DNA of 37,004 nt from an uncultured Victivallales bacterium (lineage in GTDB: Bacteria; Verrucomicrobiota; Lentisphaeria; Oligosphaerales; JAFGRS01), in contig CAILUI010000160.1 of the NCBI GenBank assembly GCA_903837355.1, forward strand, positions 1 to 37,004, written 5' to 3'. The notes below the pieces were generated by a model, which had not been told where the DNA came from, did no database searches, and saw only the letters and a list, made by a program, of their open reading frames with translations. Positions 7,849 through 16,562 of the stretch are shown here, one piece after another; within the stretch, counting starts at the first letter, position 1; each line of letters opens with the position of its first letter. A program made the position numbers and the translations under genes.

Positions 7849-9185
7849 TGGGGTTGTCCAAAGTGCGTCTTGAGGGCTTCCGCGGCGTCGCTGGAGCCCA
7901 GCTTGGCGGCGCGGTCGAAACAGTCACGGGCCTTGGCGCGATCCAGCGGCAGGCCGCGCCCCTGGAGCAGGCACAGGCCGAGGGCGACGAGGGCCTCGGG
8001 GGAGCCCTGCTGGGCGGCGGCGGCGAACCAGCGTGCGGCTTCAGTCATATCCTGGGTCGTACCCATGCCTTCCTGGTAGGCCAAGCCGAGGTTGTACTGG
8101 GCCAGCGCGTAGCCCTGATCGGCCGCACGGCGGTACCAGCTCACCGCGGCGGCGGGGTCGGCCGTGAGGCCACGGCCCAGTTGGCAGGCCACGCCCAGGC
8201 TGAACTCGCCCATCGCGTCGCCCTGTTCGGCGGCTTTCCGGAACCACTCGGCCGCCTTGACCACATCGCGCTCTGTGCCTTGCCCCTGCAGGTAGCAGTT
8301 GCCCAGATGCACTTGCCCCGGCGCGTAGCCGGCCGTCGCGCTGCGCTCATACCAGCGCAAGGCGATGTCCGAATTGGGCGACGTACCCATCCCGCGGGCG
8401 TAGCAGTACCCCAGCTTGGCTTGGGCTTCGGGATCGCCATCCTGGGCTGCCAGCGACAGTAGCCCGAGCATCTCGCGGTAGTCGACGGTGACGCCCTCGC
8501 CGCGCTGGTAGCAGTCGGCGAGGCGGACCTGGGCCCGGCTGTCGCCGCGCTCGGCGGCGGCTTTCAGGTAGCGCGCCGCTTCGGCGGGCTGGCGGGCGCC
8601 GGCTTTGCCGCTCATCAGCAGGTCCGCGGCCTTGCGCATGGCACCCGTATGGCCGCCGCGGTCGGCGAGCCGGCGGTAATAGGCCAGCGCCTCGGCCTGC
8701 TTACCGCGCTCCTCGAGCATGAGGGCGAGGTTGAGCTGGGCCTCGGGAACGTCCAGGTCGGCAGCTTTACGGTACCAGGACATGGCCGTCGGTACGTCCT
8801 TGCTGACCCCGAGGCCGCCATCGTAACAGACGCCGAGGTTGAACATGGCGCGGGCATTGCCCTGATCGGCGGCCTTCTGGAACCACAGGGCGGCCTTCTT
8901 GGGGTCCTTCTTGACCCCCTCCATGCCATCGAAATACAGCTTTCCCAAGGCCAGTTGTGCTCCGGAACTGCCCTCCTTGGCCAGCTTTTCGAGGCGGTCG
9001 ACGGAGGGCGTATCCGCGGCGGCGGGTTTGTCTTTCGGCACGTCCTTCGGATCGGTGACCTTCGCGGTCGGCGGCGGGCCGGTATGCTTCTTGCCAAACG
9101 GCCACAGGCTGAACCCCGTTGCCGGGGGCAACGCGCCCAGCCACGCGACGGCGGCGATGAGCAAGATTGGGCGGATGGTACGCAT
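7845..9185 (-). CDS. exported Sel1-repeat protein
   Basis: The 446-residue product starts with a signal peptide (MRTIRPILLIAAVAWLGAL) and a short charged Pro/Lys/Asp linker to about residue 70. About ten Sel1-like helical repeats follow, with recurring motifs such as AxxNLGxxYxxGxGVxxD and AxxWYRKAADxG; the third and fourth repeats are irregular. Sel1 proteins act as protein-protein scaffolds, often in the envelope. The chosen ATG has GGAG about seven bases upstream and removes a 25-residue Arg/Pro-rich extension that would mask the signal peptide. The stop overlaps panB by four bases, so a scaffold and two pantothenate enzymes share one coupled transcript, which is unexpected. Confidence 0.9.
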   Translation of the reverse strand: MRTIRPILLIAAVAWLGALPPATGFSLWPFGKKHTGPPPTAKVTDPKDVPKDKPAAADTPSVDRLEKLAKEGSSGAQLALGKLYFDGMEGVKKDPKKAALWFQKAADQGNARAMFNLGVCYDGGLGVSKDVPTAMSWYRKAADLDVPEAQLNLALMLEERGKQAEALAYYRRLADRGGHTGAMRKAADLLMSGKAGARQPAEAARYLKAAAERGDSRAQVRLADCYQRGEGVTVDYREMLGLLSLAAQDGDPEAQAKLGYCYARGMGTSPNSDIALRWYERSATAGYAPGQVHLGNCYLQGQGTERDVVKAAEWFRKAAEQGDAMGEFSLGVACQLGRGLTADPAAAVSWYRRAADQGYALAQYNLGLAYQEGMGTTQDMTEAARWFAAAAQQGSPEALVALGLCLLQGRGLPLDRAKARDCFDRAAKLGSSDAAEALKTHFGQPQ

Positions 9186-9283
9186 GCGGACTCTCCACGG
9201 CGGCGGCGGGCCGACAGACCGGCGGCGGGAAGGGCTGACCGCGTCTCGGCTCGACGCCACGCCAGACCTTTGCCACCGGAACT

Positions 9284-9311
9284 AATGTAGTCGCAGGCGG
9301 GGGGTCCGCAA
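9284..9311 (-). promoter_or_regulatory. possible promoter for the Sel1-panBC-kinase operon
   Basis: On the minus strand TTGCGG (9311-9306) and TACATT (9289-9284) are 16 bases apart, each matching sigma70 consensus at four of six positions, about 95 bases before the Sel1 ATG. It sits in the only sizeable gap (149 bases) of this stretch. Confidence 0.3.
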
Positions 9312-9334
9312 CCGCCCCCAGGCGACGCGCCCGT

Positions 9335-11494
9335 TCAGTGTTTGGCGGGCTGCACGGGCACGAAGGGGGACTCGTTGCGGCGCAGCTTGCCCTTGCCGGT
9401 CCGGGGGCGGACGGTGAGCGTCTGGCTGCCGACGTCGCGGAATTCGACGGTCTGGCCCGGGGCGGCCTGGGCGGCGCTGGCAGCCAGGGTGGGCGTCAGC
9501 GTGCGTGGCCAACGCTCGGCCAGGGCGCGCGCCTCGGCGAGGGTCTTCTGCACCGCCAGATCCTCGGGGAGGTTGTTGCGCCCCGCGCACTCGAGCCCGC
9601 GCACCAGCGCCAGCAGGCTCAGAATCTCGGCGGCCTGGCCGCGCAGCTCAAACCCGATATCGAGAACGTGGTCGCGAAATAGTCCGAGATAGCGGCCGGG
9701 CTCGGGCAGGTACATGGCGGTGGGCGGGGTCATCCGGGTCTGCATTTGGAAGAGCACGAACGGGCGCACATCCCCCAGCAAGGTGTGGGTACCCTCGGTC
9801 TGCCCGAGATCGTGCAGCAGGCGTGCGGCGATGGCCAGGAGCCGGGAACGGTCCGCGGCGGGGAGCGCCGAGGGGCGGCCGCCGACGGCGCCGAAGCCGT
9901 CGGGGACGTCGACGCTGCGGCTCTGGTCCAGGACCGCCGCCAGCGCCAGCCGGCCAACGGTGTCTTTCAGACTGGCGTCGCGGGTGAAGGTAAACAGCCG
10001 GTCCAGGGCCTCGAGCAGCCAGACATCGCGCGGCAACGCATCCATCTCAGCACTGTCGAGCCCCGTTTTGCGCAGGTTGGCGGCAACGCTCTTGGCGTGG
10101 TTCAGAAAGACCTCGCGGGAGGTGGTCTCATAGAGCTCTGCGAAGGCCAGGAGGCAGGCAGCGCCGGCGCCGGTTTCGGGCACCGTGACGGGCCGTTGCG
10201 AGGGGACCTCGCGGGCGTCGAACACGGCGCCATCCGGCTGGAGTTGCAGGACGAGGTGTTGGGCCAGCATGGCCAAGGCCCCGTGGTAGGCCTCGGTTTT
10301 CGCCGCCACGCTGAACTCGCAGAGGGCTGCCACGGCCAGGGCATTGGTCGCGGTCAGGGTGCGGCGAGCCTGGGCCTCGACCCCGGGGTTGGCGTCGATG
10401 CGCTCGAGTTCAGGCAGGCATCCGGCGCGGGGGGTACCGCCATAGGCTTGGACGGCCGCGGCGAGGCAGGCCGCCGTACGTTCTGCCGTCTTCAGGTAGC
10501 GCTCCTCGCCGCTGGCCTGGTGCAGGCGCACCAGGGCCAGCAGCGCGCTGGCGTAGTCACGCGGTTCCGGCTCCTGGGGCTTGCCCAGTTCCCATTCCGG
10601 CAGGGAGCAGGTGAACAACCCGCTGTCCGTGCCGTACTCCACCAGCCGGTCCCCGGCCGCGCGGGCCGCCTGCCGCAACTCCTCGACCGCAACGTTGCTA
10701 TACAGCGGGTGACCGCGGAAGAGGGGGATGCAGGCGGTGCCGTCGTAGAAATACGACTGCGCTTCGAACAGGCAGACCTTCTGCCCGCCGGCGTAGGTCG
10801 ACAGGGCCGCCCAACGGCCGATTTGCGCGAGTTTCTCGGTGTCGGCTAGGTAGCGCCCATACTCCTCGCCGATGACGCGCTCGCTGACGGCGTGAATATT
10901 GATCTGATTGAGCGGGCTGATCATCTCCCAGGCCACCAGTTGCTCGGGGAGGAATTCGAAACCGGCCGTGGGGCCGAAGGTCAGCCCCACCAGGCTGGGC
11001 GAGGGCAGCCGGCTGGCGCGCGGACTGAAGTTCGCCACGGCTTCGCCCCGCTGCACAATGTCGAGCTTGAGCCAGAGCAGGTTACGGGGCGAGGGCGTGC
11101 TCGCGATGGCCTGGCGGCAGACCTCCTGCAGGGCTGCCGTAGCGGACGGCCCGACGCCGACCCGCGTGCGGGCCGCGGTCTGGCCGTCCGTCCAGGACAG
11201 GAAGAAAGCGCGCGGGCGATCGGCCCCGGGCAGAGCGCCGAGGGCGGTGTCCGGAATCTCGCCGCGCTGCAGTCCGCCGTAGAGGGCCTGGCAGAGGGCC
11301 GTCGCCTCGGCCGCGCTGATGGTAAGCGGCGTCTGGATCTCCTGGAACCACACCCCGGCCAGCGGCGCGGCCCCGTCGATGGCGGTCGACTTACGTAATA
11401 TATCCTCTTCTGCTGCAATGTATTGCATTGCAGATAAGAGGGCCAGGACAGTGCCCAGTACGACGGCCGTATGGCGATCTTTCATAGCCTTCAC
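9335..11494 (-). CDS. exported protein, predicted alpha-toroid, function unknown
   Basis: I do not recognise this 719-residue protein. It starts with a signal peptide (hydrophobic core about 10-25). Residues 60-280 are mixed alpha/beta. Residues about 305-560 hold repeated helical hairpins (for example YASALLALVRLHQASGEERY, and GAGAACLLAFAELYETTSRE), as in six-hairpin glycosidase or cellobiose-epimerase-like alpha/alpha toroids. The last 40 residues are basic and low in complexity. The GTG start at 11494 has AGGGA at good distance; an internal ATG at 11485 is the alternative. It lies 49 bases after an ABC permease gene, so both may share a transcript. A carbohydrate-related role is possible but not shown; no catalytic residues can be assigned. 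Confidence 0.75.
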   Translation of the reverse strand: MKAMKDRHTAVVLGTVLALLSAMQYIAAEEDILRKSTAIDGAAPLAGVWFQEIQTPLTISAAEATALCQALYGGLQRGEIPDTALGALPGADRPRAFFLSWTDGQTAARTRVGVGPSATAALQEVCRQAIASTPSPRNLLWLKLDIVQRGEAVANFSPRASRLPSPSLVGLTFGPTAGFEFLPEQLVAWEMISPLNQINIHAVSERVIGEEYGRYLADTEKLAQIGRWAALSTYAGGQKVCLFEAQSYFYDGTACIPLFRGHPLYSNVAVEELRQAARAAGDRLVEYGTDSGLFTCSLPEWELGKPQEPEPRDYASALLALVRLHQASGEERYLKTAERTAACLAAAVQAYGGTPRAGCLPELERIDANPGVEAQARRTLTATNALAVAALCEFSVAAKTEAYHGALAMLAQHLVLQLQPDGAVFDAREVPSQRPVTVPETGAGAACLLAFAELYETTSREVFLNHAKSVAANLRKTGLDSAEMDALPRDVWLLEALDRLFTFTRDASLKDTVGRLALAAVLDQSRSVDVPDGFGAVGGRPSALPAADRSRLLAIAARLLHDLGQTEGTHTLLGDVRPFVLFQMQTRMTPPTAMYLPEPGRYLGLFRDHVLDIGFELRGQAAEILSLLALVRGLECAGRNNLPEDLAVQKTLAEARALAERWPRTLTPTLAASAAQAAPGQTVEFRDVGSQTLTVRPRTGKGKLRRNESPFVPVQPAKH

Positions 11495-11543
11495 GCGCGT
11501 CCCTGTGGTGGCCTCGCCGGACAGTCTGGGAAGGGGCTGGAGC

Positions 11544-13247
11544 TCAGACCCTGAACAGCGCCCCCAGGCGCTTGCCCAGCAAGCACGAGGCGGTGATCAA
11601 CGAGGCCCCCAGGAAGACCATCGTCCAGACGCCCAGCGCCGCGGCCAGAGCCTGTCCCTGGCCCAGCAGCATGCTGAGCTCGTAGATCGCCTTGGTGATC
11701 GGGAAATAGAGCGAGCGCTGCGCCAGCAGCAGCGAGTCCGACACCTCGAGCATCGAGAAGCTGAAGGCCAGGATGCCGCCGGCGATGAGGTTGGCGGCAA
11801 TGAGGGGCACGGTGATGCGGCGGAAGCGGGTCAGCGGGCCGGCGCCGACGCTGGCGGCCGCCTCCTCGTAACTGACGCTGGTCTGTTGCAGGCCGGCCAC
11901 CGCCGCCCGGACCACGTACGGCAGGCGGCGGACGGCATAGGCGATCACCAGCAGCAGGGTCGGGTTGGTGACCGGGTCCAGGGCCTCGAACAGGCGCCCT
12001 TTCTGCGACATGGCGAGGTAGCCGAAGGCCAGCACCAGCCCCGGCACCGCCAGCGGCAGCATGCTGAGGCTGTCCAGCGCCCAGGCCAGGCGGCCCTTGC
12101 CGCGCGCCACCACCAGCGCAATCAGGATCCCCAGGAACATCGCCAGGATGACCGCCAGACTGGCGTAGCGCACGCTGTTGAGGATGCTCGGCACCGTCAG
12201 ATTGTGTCCCAGAGCCGCACTGAAGTGCTCCAGCGTCGGCCCTGACGGCAGCACGGTGCGGTACCAGGAACGGCTCAGCGACAACCCGATCACGCCCAGG
12301 TGCGGCAAGACGCCCAGGCCGACAAAGAGCGTGAAGACCAGGGCCACCGCAAGACTCCGGCCGCCCCGCAGGACGGTCTGTCGGGCGGCCACGCCCGCCT
12401 TGGCCGCCATGGCATAGGCCTGGCGACCGAAAGCCACCCGCGCCAGTAGGTACAGCCCCGCCGCCGCCGTCATCATCACGATCACCAATGCGTAGGGGAC
12501 CGGGTTGTCGCCGATCTCCTTGATGCCATCGAACACCTGGACGGCCGTAACCCGTTCGTACTGGAGCATCAGCGGCGTACCCAGTTCCGTGAAGGACCAG
12601 ATGAAGACCAGGGTACTGCCGGCAAAGACCCCGGGCATGATCAGGGGCAGCGTGATGCGGCGGAAACGACGGAACCCCACGCAGCCGCAGTCCGCCGCCG
12701 CCTCGAGCAACTGCGGATCGACATTGGCAAAGGCGGCGGCAGCGTTGAGGAAGAGGATCGGGTAGAGGTGCAGGGCCTCCAGCAGCACTACCCCCCAGAA
12801 ACCGCTGGCGAACCAGTCGATGGCGGCCGTCGGCCCGAGCACCCCGAGCTGGTGCAGCAGGGCGTTCACCGCCCCGTGGTAGCCGAAAATGCACTGCAGG
12901 CCCAGAACGCCGACAAACGGCGGCAGAATCAGCGGCAGCAACAGAGCGCCGCTCAGCCAGCGCTTGCCGCTGAAGTCGAAGCGGTCCGCCAGCCAGGCCA
13001 GCGGCAGAGCGATGGTCAGGGACAGCGTCGTCGTGCACAGCGCAATCAGGAACGAGTTGAGCAGGCCCGCGAGGTAGAGTGGGTTGCGGAAGACTTCCGC
13101 CAGAAACACCAGGGTGAAGCGGCCCTCGGCGTCCGTCAGCCCGCCCCGCACCACGTGCAGGATGGGCAGGAAGAAGAAGACACCGAAGAAAGCGGCAATC
13201 AGGATTCCCGTTATGCCGAACCGGAACCGTCGTAGCATCGTCTGCAT
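11544..13247 (-). CDS. ABC transporter permease, fused two-domain (FbpB/ThiP-like)
   Basis: This 567-residue inner-membrane protein carries two binding-protein-dependent permease domains in one chain. Each has an EAA loop that docks the ATPase: EAAADCGCVGFRRFRRITLP at 182-201 and EAAASVGAGPLTRFRRITVP at 462-481. About twelve membrane segments are visible. This layout is typical of iron(III), thiamine and phosphonate-type importers. Neither the ATPase nor a periplasmic binding protein is next to it, so it either pairs with components elsewhere or is the remnant of a larger operon. The ATG at 13247 has AGAGGG just upstream; the longer frame upstream is Arg/Trp-rich and unlike protein. Confidence 0.9.
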   Translation of the reverse strand: MQTMLRRFRFGITGILIAAFFGVFFFLPILHVVRGGLTDAEGRFTLVFLAEVFRNPLYLAGLLNSFLIALCTTTLSLTIALPLAWLADRFDFSGKRWLSGALLLPLILPPFVGVLGLQCIFGYHGAVNALLHQLGVLGPTAAIDWFASGFWGVVLLEALHLYPILFLNAAAAFANVDPQLLEAAADCGCVGFRRFRRITLPLIMPGVFAGSTLVFIWSFTELGTPLMLQYERVTAVQVFDGIKEIGDNPVPYALVIVMMTAAAGLYLLARVAFGRQAYAMAAKAGVAARQTVLRGGRSLAVALVFTLFVGLGVLPHLGVIGLSLSRSWYRTVLPSGPTLEHFSAALGHNLTVPSILNSVRYASLAVILAMFLGILIALVVARGKGRLAWALDSLSMLPLAVPGLVLAFGYLAMSQKGRLFEALDPVTNPTLLLVIAYAVRRLPYVVRAAVAGLQQTSVSYEEAAASVGAGPLTRFRRITVPLIAANLIAGGILAFSFSMLEVSDSLLLAQRSLYFPITKAIYELSMLLGQGQALAAALGVWTMVFLGASLITASCLLGKRLGALFRV

Positions 13248-13328
13248 CCGCCCTCTGTCGACCTCAGATACCGCGGGTCCTGCGGCCGGCCGGTTACGCC
13301 GGGGTCGGGCGCGGCATCCCCGCCAGGG

Positions 13329-13356
13329 TTGCCAACGTCGCCAGAGCGAGTACTGT
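13329..13356 (+). promoter_or_regulatory. possible promoter for the phosphoesterase operon
   Basis: TTGCCA (13329-13334) and TACTGT (13351-13356) are 16 bases apart in the 269-base divergent gap. The -35 matches at five of six positions, the -10 at only three. Its start would be about 160 bases before the gene at 13517. Confidence 0.2.
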
Positions 13357-13516
13357 ACGTGGTAGCCGGGCGAACGCCAGCACCATCTCCGGTCCCGCTG
13401 CGTCCCGCCGCGGCGGCGCTGCCGTCCGCGGATGCAGCCCGCCGCCGCCCGTAGGACTGTCTCGATCGGGAGCCGTTCACGCCAGTGGGCCACAGGCAGG
13501 CGAGGACACCACGACC

Positions 13517-14254
13517 ATGACCAAGGTTGGGTTTCTCAGCGATATCCACGCGAACTACGCGGCGCTGCAGGCCGTCCTCGGCAAGCTGGACGACGAGGGC
13601 TGTGACGTCATTATTTGCCTCGGTGATATTGTCGGCTATGGCCCCAGCCCGGCGGAGTGCCTGGGCGCCCTGCGCCAGCGCGACTGTCCCTGCGTGCTCG
13701 GCAACCACGACCAGTACGCCACCATGCTGCTCAACTCGCGCATGGAGAAGCTCCGGGACGACGTCAAGATCTCCATCGAGTGGACCCAGACCCAGCTCGC
13801 GATGGACGACCTGAAGTGGTTGTCACAGCGCCCCATGCGCATGGCCGCCGAGGACTTCAGCGTCGTCCACGGCGCCTTCGGCCCACGGCCGTGGATCTAC
13901 TGCGCCAACGAGAAGGCACTGATCCAGAACTTCGCCCATCAGGACGTGCCCCTGGCGTTTTGCGGTCACAGTCACGTCCCCCTGATCGCCGTGGACCGCG
14001 GCGAGATGGCACCGCGGATCGACTACCTGCAGAATCAGGCCGTCCCCAGCGACGCGCCGAAGGTCATGATCAACGTCGGCAGCGTCGGCCAGCCCCGCGA
14101 TCGCGACCCGCGGGCCGCCTGCATCACCTACGTGCTCGAGACGCGGGCCCTGCAGCTCTTCCGCGTCCCCTACGACATCGCCGAGACCCAGGCCCGCATT
14201 CGTGCGGCGGGCCTGCCAGAGGCCTTTGCCGCGCGCCTGGAGCAGGGCCGTTGA
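13517..14254 (+). CDS. calcineurin-like metallophosphoesterase
   Basis: This is a cytoplasmic two-metal phosphoesterase of 245 residues. The five signature blocks are all present: SDIHAN (Asp 9, His 11), GDIVGYGP (Asp 37), GNHD (Asn 63, His 64), VHGA (His 118) and GHSH (His 151, His 153). The pattern GDIVGYGPxPxE and the lack of membrane segments place it with the YfcE/diadenosine-tetraphosphatase-like group (Metallophos_2). The natural substrate, whether a nucleotide or a phosphoprotein, cannot be read from sequence. A GAGG lies about 12 bases before the ATG. It is first in a three-gene plus-strand operon, 21 bases before a second phosphoesterase. Confidence 0.93.
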   Translation: MTKVGFLSDIHANYAALQAVLGKLDDEGCDVIICLGDIVGYGPSPAECLGALRQRDCPCVLGNHDQYATMLLNSRMEKLRDDVKISIEWTQTQLAMDDLKWLSQRPMRMAAEDFSVVHGAFGPRPWIYCANEKALIQNFAHQDVPLAFCGHSHVPLIAVDRGEMAPRIDYLQNQAVPSDAPKVMINVGSVGQPRDRDPRAACITYVLETRALQLFRVPYDIAETQARIRAAGLPEAFAARLEQGR

Positions 14255-14275
14255 GACGGGCGATCCCTGGATAGC

Positions 14276-15115
14276 ATGCGGCCCTTCCTCCATGACCCGG
14301 ACTGGACCCCTTGTTCGCTGGCTGGCACCTGCGAGCGCCTGGACCGTGATCTGAACGTACGCCGGTTCACGGTGCCGCTGCGTGCTTCCGGGAGGCGTCC
14401 GTTCCGGCTGGCCTTTTTCGCGGATCTGCACTGGGATGGCGAGCCGGCCCGGCGCCTGCGGCGGCTGGTGGCGGCAGTCAATGCTGCGGCCGTCGACGTG
14501 GTGCTGTTCGGCGGCGATCTGTCGGCTGACCTGCTGCATCTGCCCGACGCCCTCTGCCAGTTGGCCGCCCTGCAGGCGCGCTGTGCCTGCCTCGCCGTGC
14601 GCGGCAACCGCGAGAGCGCCTGCTCCTGGCTGCCGCGCGAGTTCTGGCGCGAGCGTTATGCCCGGGCGGGCTTCCTCTACCTCGAGAATGAGATCTGGGT
14701 GCCTGCCGACGATCCCGACGGCCCCGCGATTGCCGGCTTCGACGACGAGCGCCACGGCATTCCCGACCTGGGCCTGGCCGCGGTCGCGGCGCAATCCGGC
14801 CGCGCCGTCGTCGCGCTGACCCATAACCCGGACCTGATCGGCTGCCGCTCCGCGACCTTCCTGGGGGAACTCGTGCTCAGCGGCCATACCCACGGCGGTC
14901 AGTACCGTGTGCCGGGGATCGGCGCCCTATTCACCTCGTCGCGCTACGGGCGCCAGTTCGACCACGGCTGGCGACGGCGGCGGGACGGCACTCTCCTCTA
15001 CATCACCGCGGGCGTCGGCGCCACCGGCCCAGGCCTGCTGCGCCGTCGTCTGTTCTGCCCGCCTGAGCTGATCCTGCTCACGCTGGTCAACGCCGCCGGC
15101 AAGGAGTCCGCATGA
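14276..15115 (+). CDS. metallophosphoesterase with GNRE in place of GNHD
   Basis: This 279-residue protein resembles the YkuE/LpxG-like branch. It has ADLHWD (Asp 50, His 52), GGDLSAD (Asp 81), GNRE (Asn 111, Arg 112), LTHNPD (His 183) and GHTHGGQY (His 204, His 206), the last being typical of YkuE-type enzymes. The usual GNHD histidine is Arg. The lipid A enzyme LpxH has GNRD at that place, and chlamydial LpxG is a YkuE-like UDP-2,3-diacylglucosamine hydrolase, so a lipid A role is a fair hypothesis. No N-terminal membrane anchor is evident. The stop overlaps the next ATG by four bases. It is clearly not a recent copy of its neighbour: only the metal motifs agree. Confidence 0.85.
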   Translation: MRPFLHDPDWTPCSLAGTCERLDRDLNVRRFTVPLRASGRRPFRLAFFADLHWDGEPARRLRRLVAAVNAAAVDVVLFGGDLSADLLHLPDALCQLAALQARCACLAVRGNRESACSWLPREFWRERYARAGFLYLENEIWVPADDPDGPAIAGFDDERHGIPDLGLAAVAAQSGRAVVALTHNPDLIGCRSATFLGELVLSGHTHGGQYRVPGIGALFTSSRYGRQFDHGWRRRRDGTLLYITAGVGATGPGLLRRRLFCPPELILLTLVNAAGKESA

Positions 15116-16479
15116 ATACGCTTCCGCCCGCGCGGCTGAAGACGCAGGCCGACGTCAGCGCCGAGGCCTGTGCCGACGTGCTCTGGCAGTCACTCGGCCT
15201 GGGACGCCCGGCTGACCGGGCCCTGGCGGCCCTGCTGCGCGAACAGCGCCAACTGGGCTCGCGCGACCGCCGCCTGATCAGCGAGACCGTCTTCAGCATC
15301 CTGCGCTGGTGGGGATGGATCGGCGGACTCGCCCCGGCCGGCTTCCGCGCCGCCGTGGCGGAACGACTTGCGGGTGTCGGCAGCGAGGAACCGCCGCACG
15401 TCGCACCCGTCGCCTGGGCGGCAACCCTCGGCGCCGCCTGGGTCCTCGAAGGCGGCGACGTACCCCCCGCCGCCCAGCTCTGGCTGGGGACGGCTTTGCC
15501 CCACGCCAGGGCGGTGACCGCGGCCGACCCCGGTATGACCCTCGACCAGCGCGCCGCGCTGCTCGCGCCCTTCGCTCCGAGCGGACAGGCGGCGCCCAGC
15601 CTCTTGCGACTGCTGCCGGAATGGGCCTTTACGGAGGTCGACTGCCCCCGCCCCGCGGCGGAGCTCCTGGAGTGGCTCCAGCGGCGGCCGCCGGTTTGGC
15701 TGCGGGTGCAGACGGCCGACGTGGCGGCCCTCGTCGGCGAACTCCGGGACGCGGGCGTCCCGGTCCAGCCCCACCCGCTGCTAACGCGGGCCCTGCACAC
15801 CCTGCCACCGCGCGTCAACCTGCGCACACTCGAGGCCTTCCGCGCCGGGCGCATCGAGGTGCAGGATCTGGCCTCCCAACTGATTGGGCACGTTTGCGCG
15901 CCGCGACCGGGGCAGCGCTGGTGGGATGCCTGTGCCGGGGCTGGCGGCAAGACCCTGCACCTGGCGGATCTGATGGCGGGGAAGGGGTCGGTGACCGCGT
16001 CCGATATCCGCCTGCACAAGCTCGACGACCTCCGCCTCCGCGCCCGCCGGGGCGGGTTCCCCAACATTCGCGTCCGCGAGTGGAAGGGCAAGGCGCTGCC
16101 CGAGCACAAGGGGAACTTCGAGGGCGTGCTGGTGGATGCGCCCTGTTCCTGCTCGGGAACGTGGCGGCGCAACCCGGACGGCCGCTGGACGCTGCGCCAG
16201 GCGGAGTTGGCGGAGTTCGCCGAACTGCAGGGTCGGCTCTTGGCCAATGCCAGCGGCGCCGTGCGGCCAGGCGGGGTGCTGGTCTACGCCACCTGCTCCG
16301 TGTTCCGCCGCGAGAACCGCGCCGTCATCGAGCAGTTTCTGGCACAGGCACCCGCCTTCCGCCTGGAGCCTTTCAACAGCCCTCTGACCGGCGCGCCCAC
16401 CGACGGCACCCTGCAGATCTGGCCGTGGGACGGCGACTGCGATGCCATGTTCACGGCGCGCTTGCGCCGCCAGGGGTGA
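15112..16479 (+). CDS. RsmB/NOP2-family RNA cytosine-5 methyltransferase
   Basis: The 455-residue protein has an N-terminal NusB-like helical region (1-130) and a Rossmann methyltransferase domain (230-455). SAM motif I is DACAGAGGKT at 272-281. Motif IV is DAPCSCSGTWRRNPD with Cys 345, and motif VI is YATCSVFRREN with the catalytic Cys 395. That pair of cysteines marks m5C methyltransferases; in E. coli RsmB modifies C967 of 16S rRNA. The protein is shorter and more divergent than RsmB, so the target site is not assigned. It is translationally coupled to the phosphoesterase (ATGA) and is followed at once by a 9-bp tandem repeat. Confidence 0.92.
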   Translation: MNTLPPARLKTQADVSAEACADVLWQSLGLGRPADRALAALLREQRQLGSRDRRLISETVFSILRWWGWIGGLAPAGFRAAVAERLAGVGSEEPPHVAPVAWAATLGAAWVLEGGDVPPAAQLWLGTALPHARAVTAADPGMTLDQRAALLAPFAPSGQAAPSLLRLLPEWAFTEVDCPRPAAELLEWLQRRPPVWLRVQTADVAALVGELRDAGVPVQPHPLLTRALHTLPPRVNLRTLEAFRAGRIEVQDLASQLIGHVCAPRPGQRWWDACAGAGGKTLHLADLMAGKGSVTASDIRLHKLDDLRLRARRGGFPNIRVREWKGKALPEHKGNFEGVLVDAPCSCSGTWRRNPDGRWTLRQAELAEFAELQGRLLANASGAVRPGGVLVYATCSVFRRENRAVIEQFLAQAPAFRLEPFNSPLTGAPTDGTLQIWPWDGDCDAMFTARLRRQG

Positions 16480-16491
16480 GACGCGCGGCCG

Positions 16492-16545
16492 CGGTCCGAT
16501 CGGTCCGATCGGTCCGATCGGTCCGATCCGTCCGATCTGACCGAT
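16492..16545. repeat. 9-bp tandem repeat (CGGTCCGAT) x6
   Basis: Four exact copies of CGGTCCGAT (16492-16527) are followed by two decayed copies (CCGTCCGAT, CTGACCGAT) to 16545. Each junction makes the palindrome CCGATCGG, so the array can fold on either strand. It sits alone in the 83-base gap between two convergent genes, where it could act as a bidirectional transcription barrier or simply be a slippage-prone microsatellite. The RsmB-like stop at 16479 lies before it, so it is not translated in that frame. Confidence 0.9.
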
Positions 16546-16562
16546 TCCCGCCGGGCGACGGC

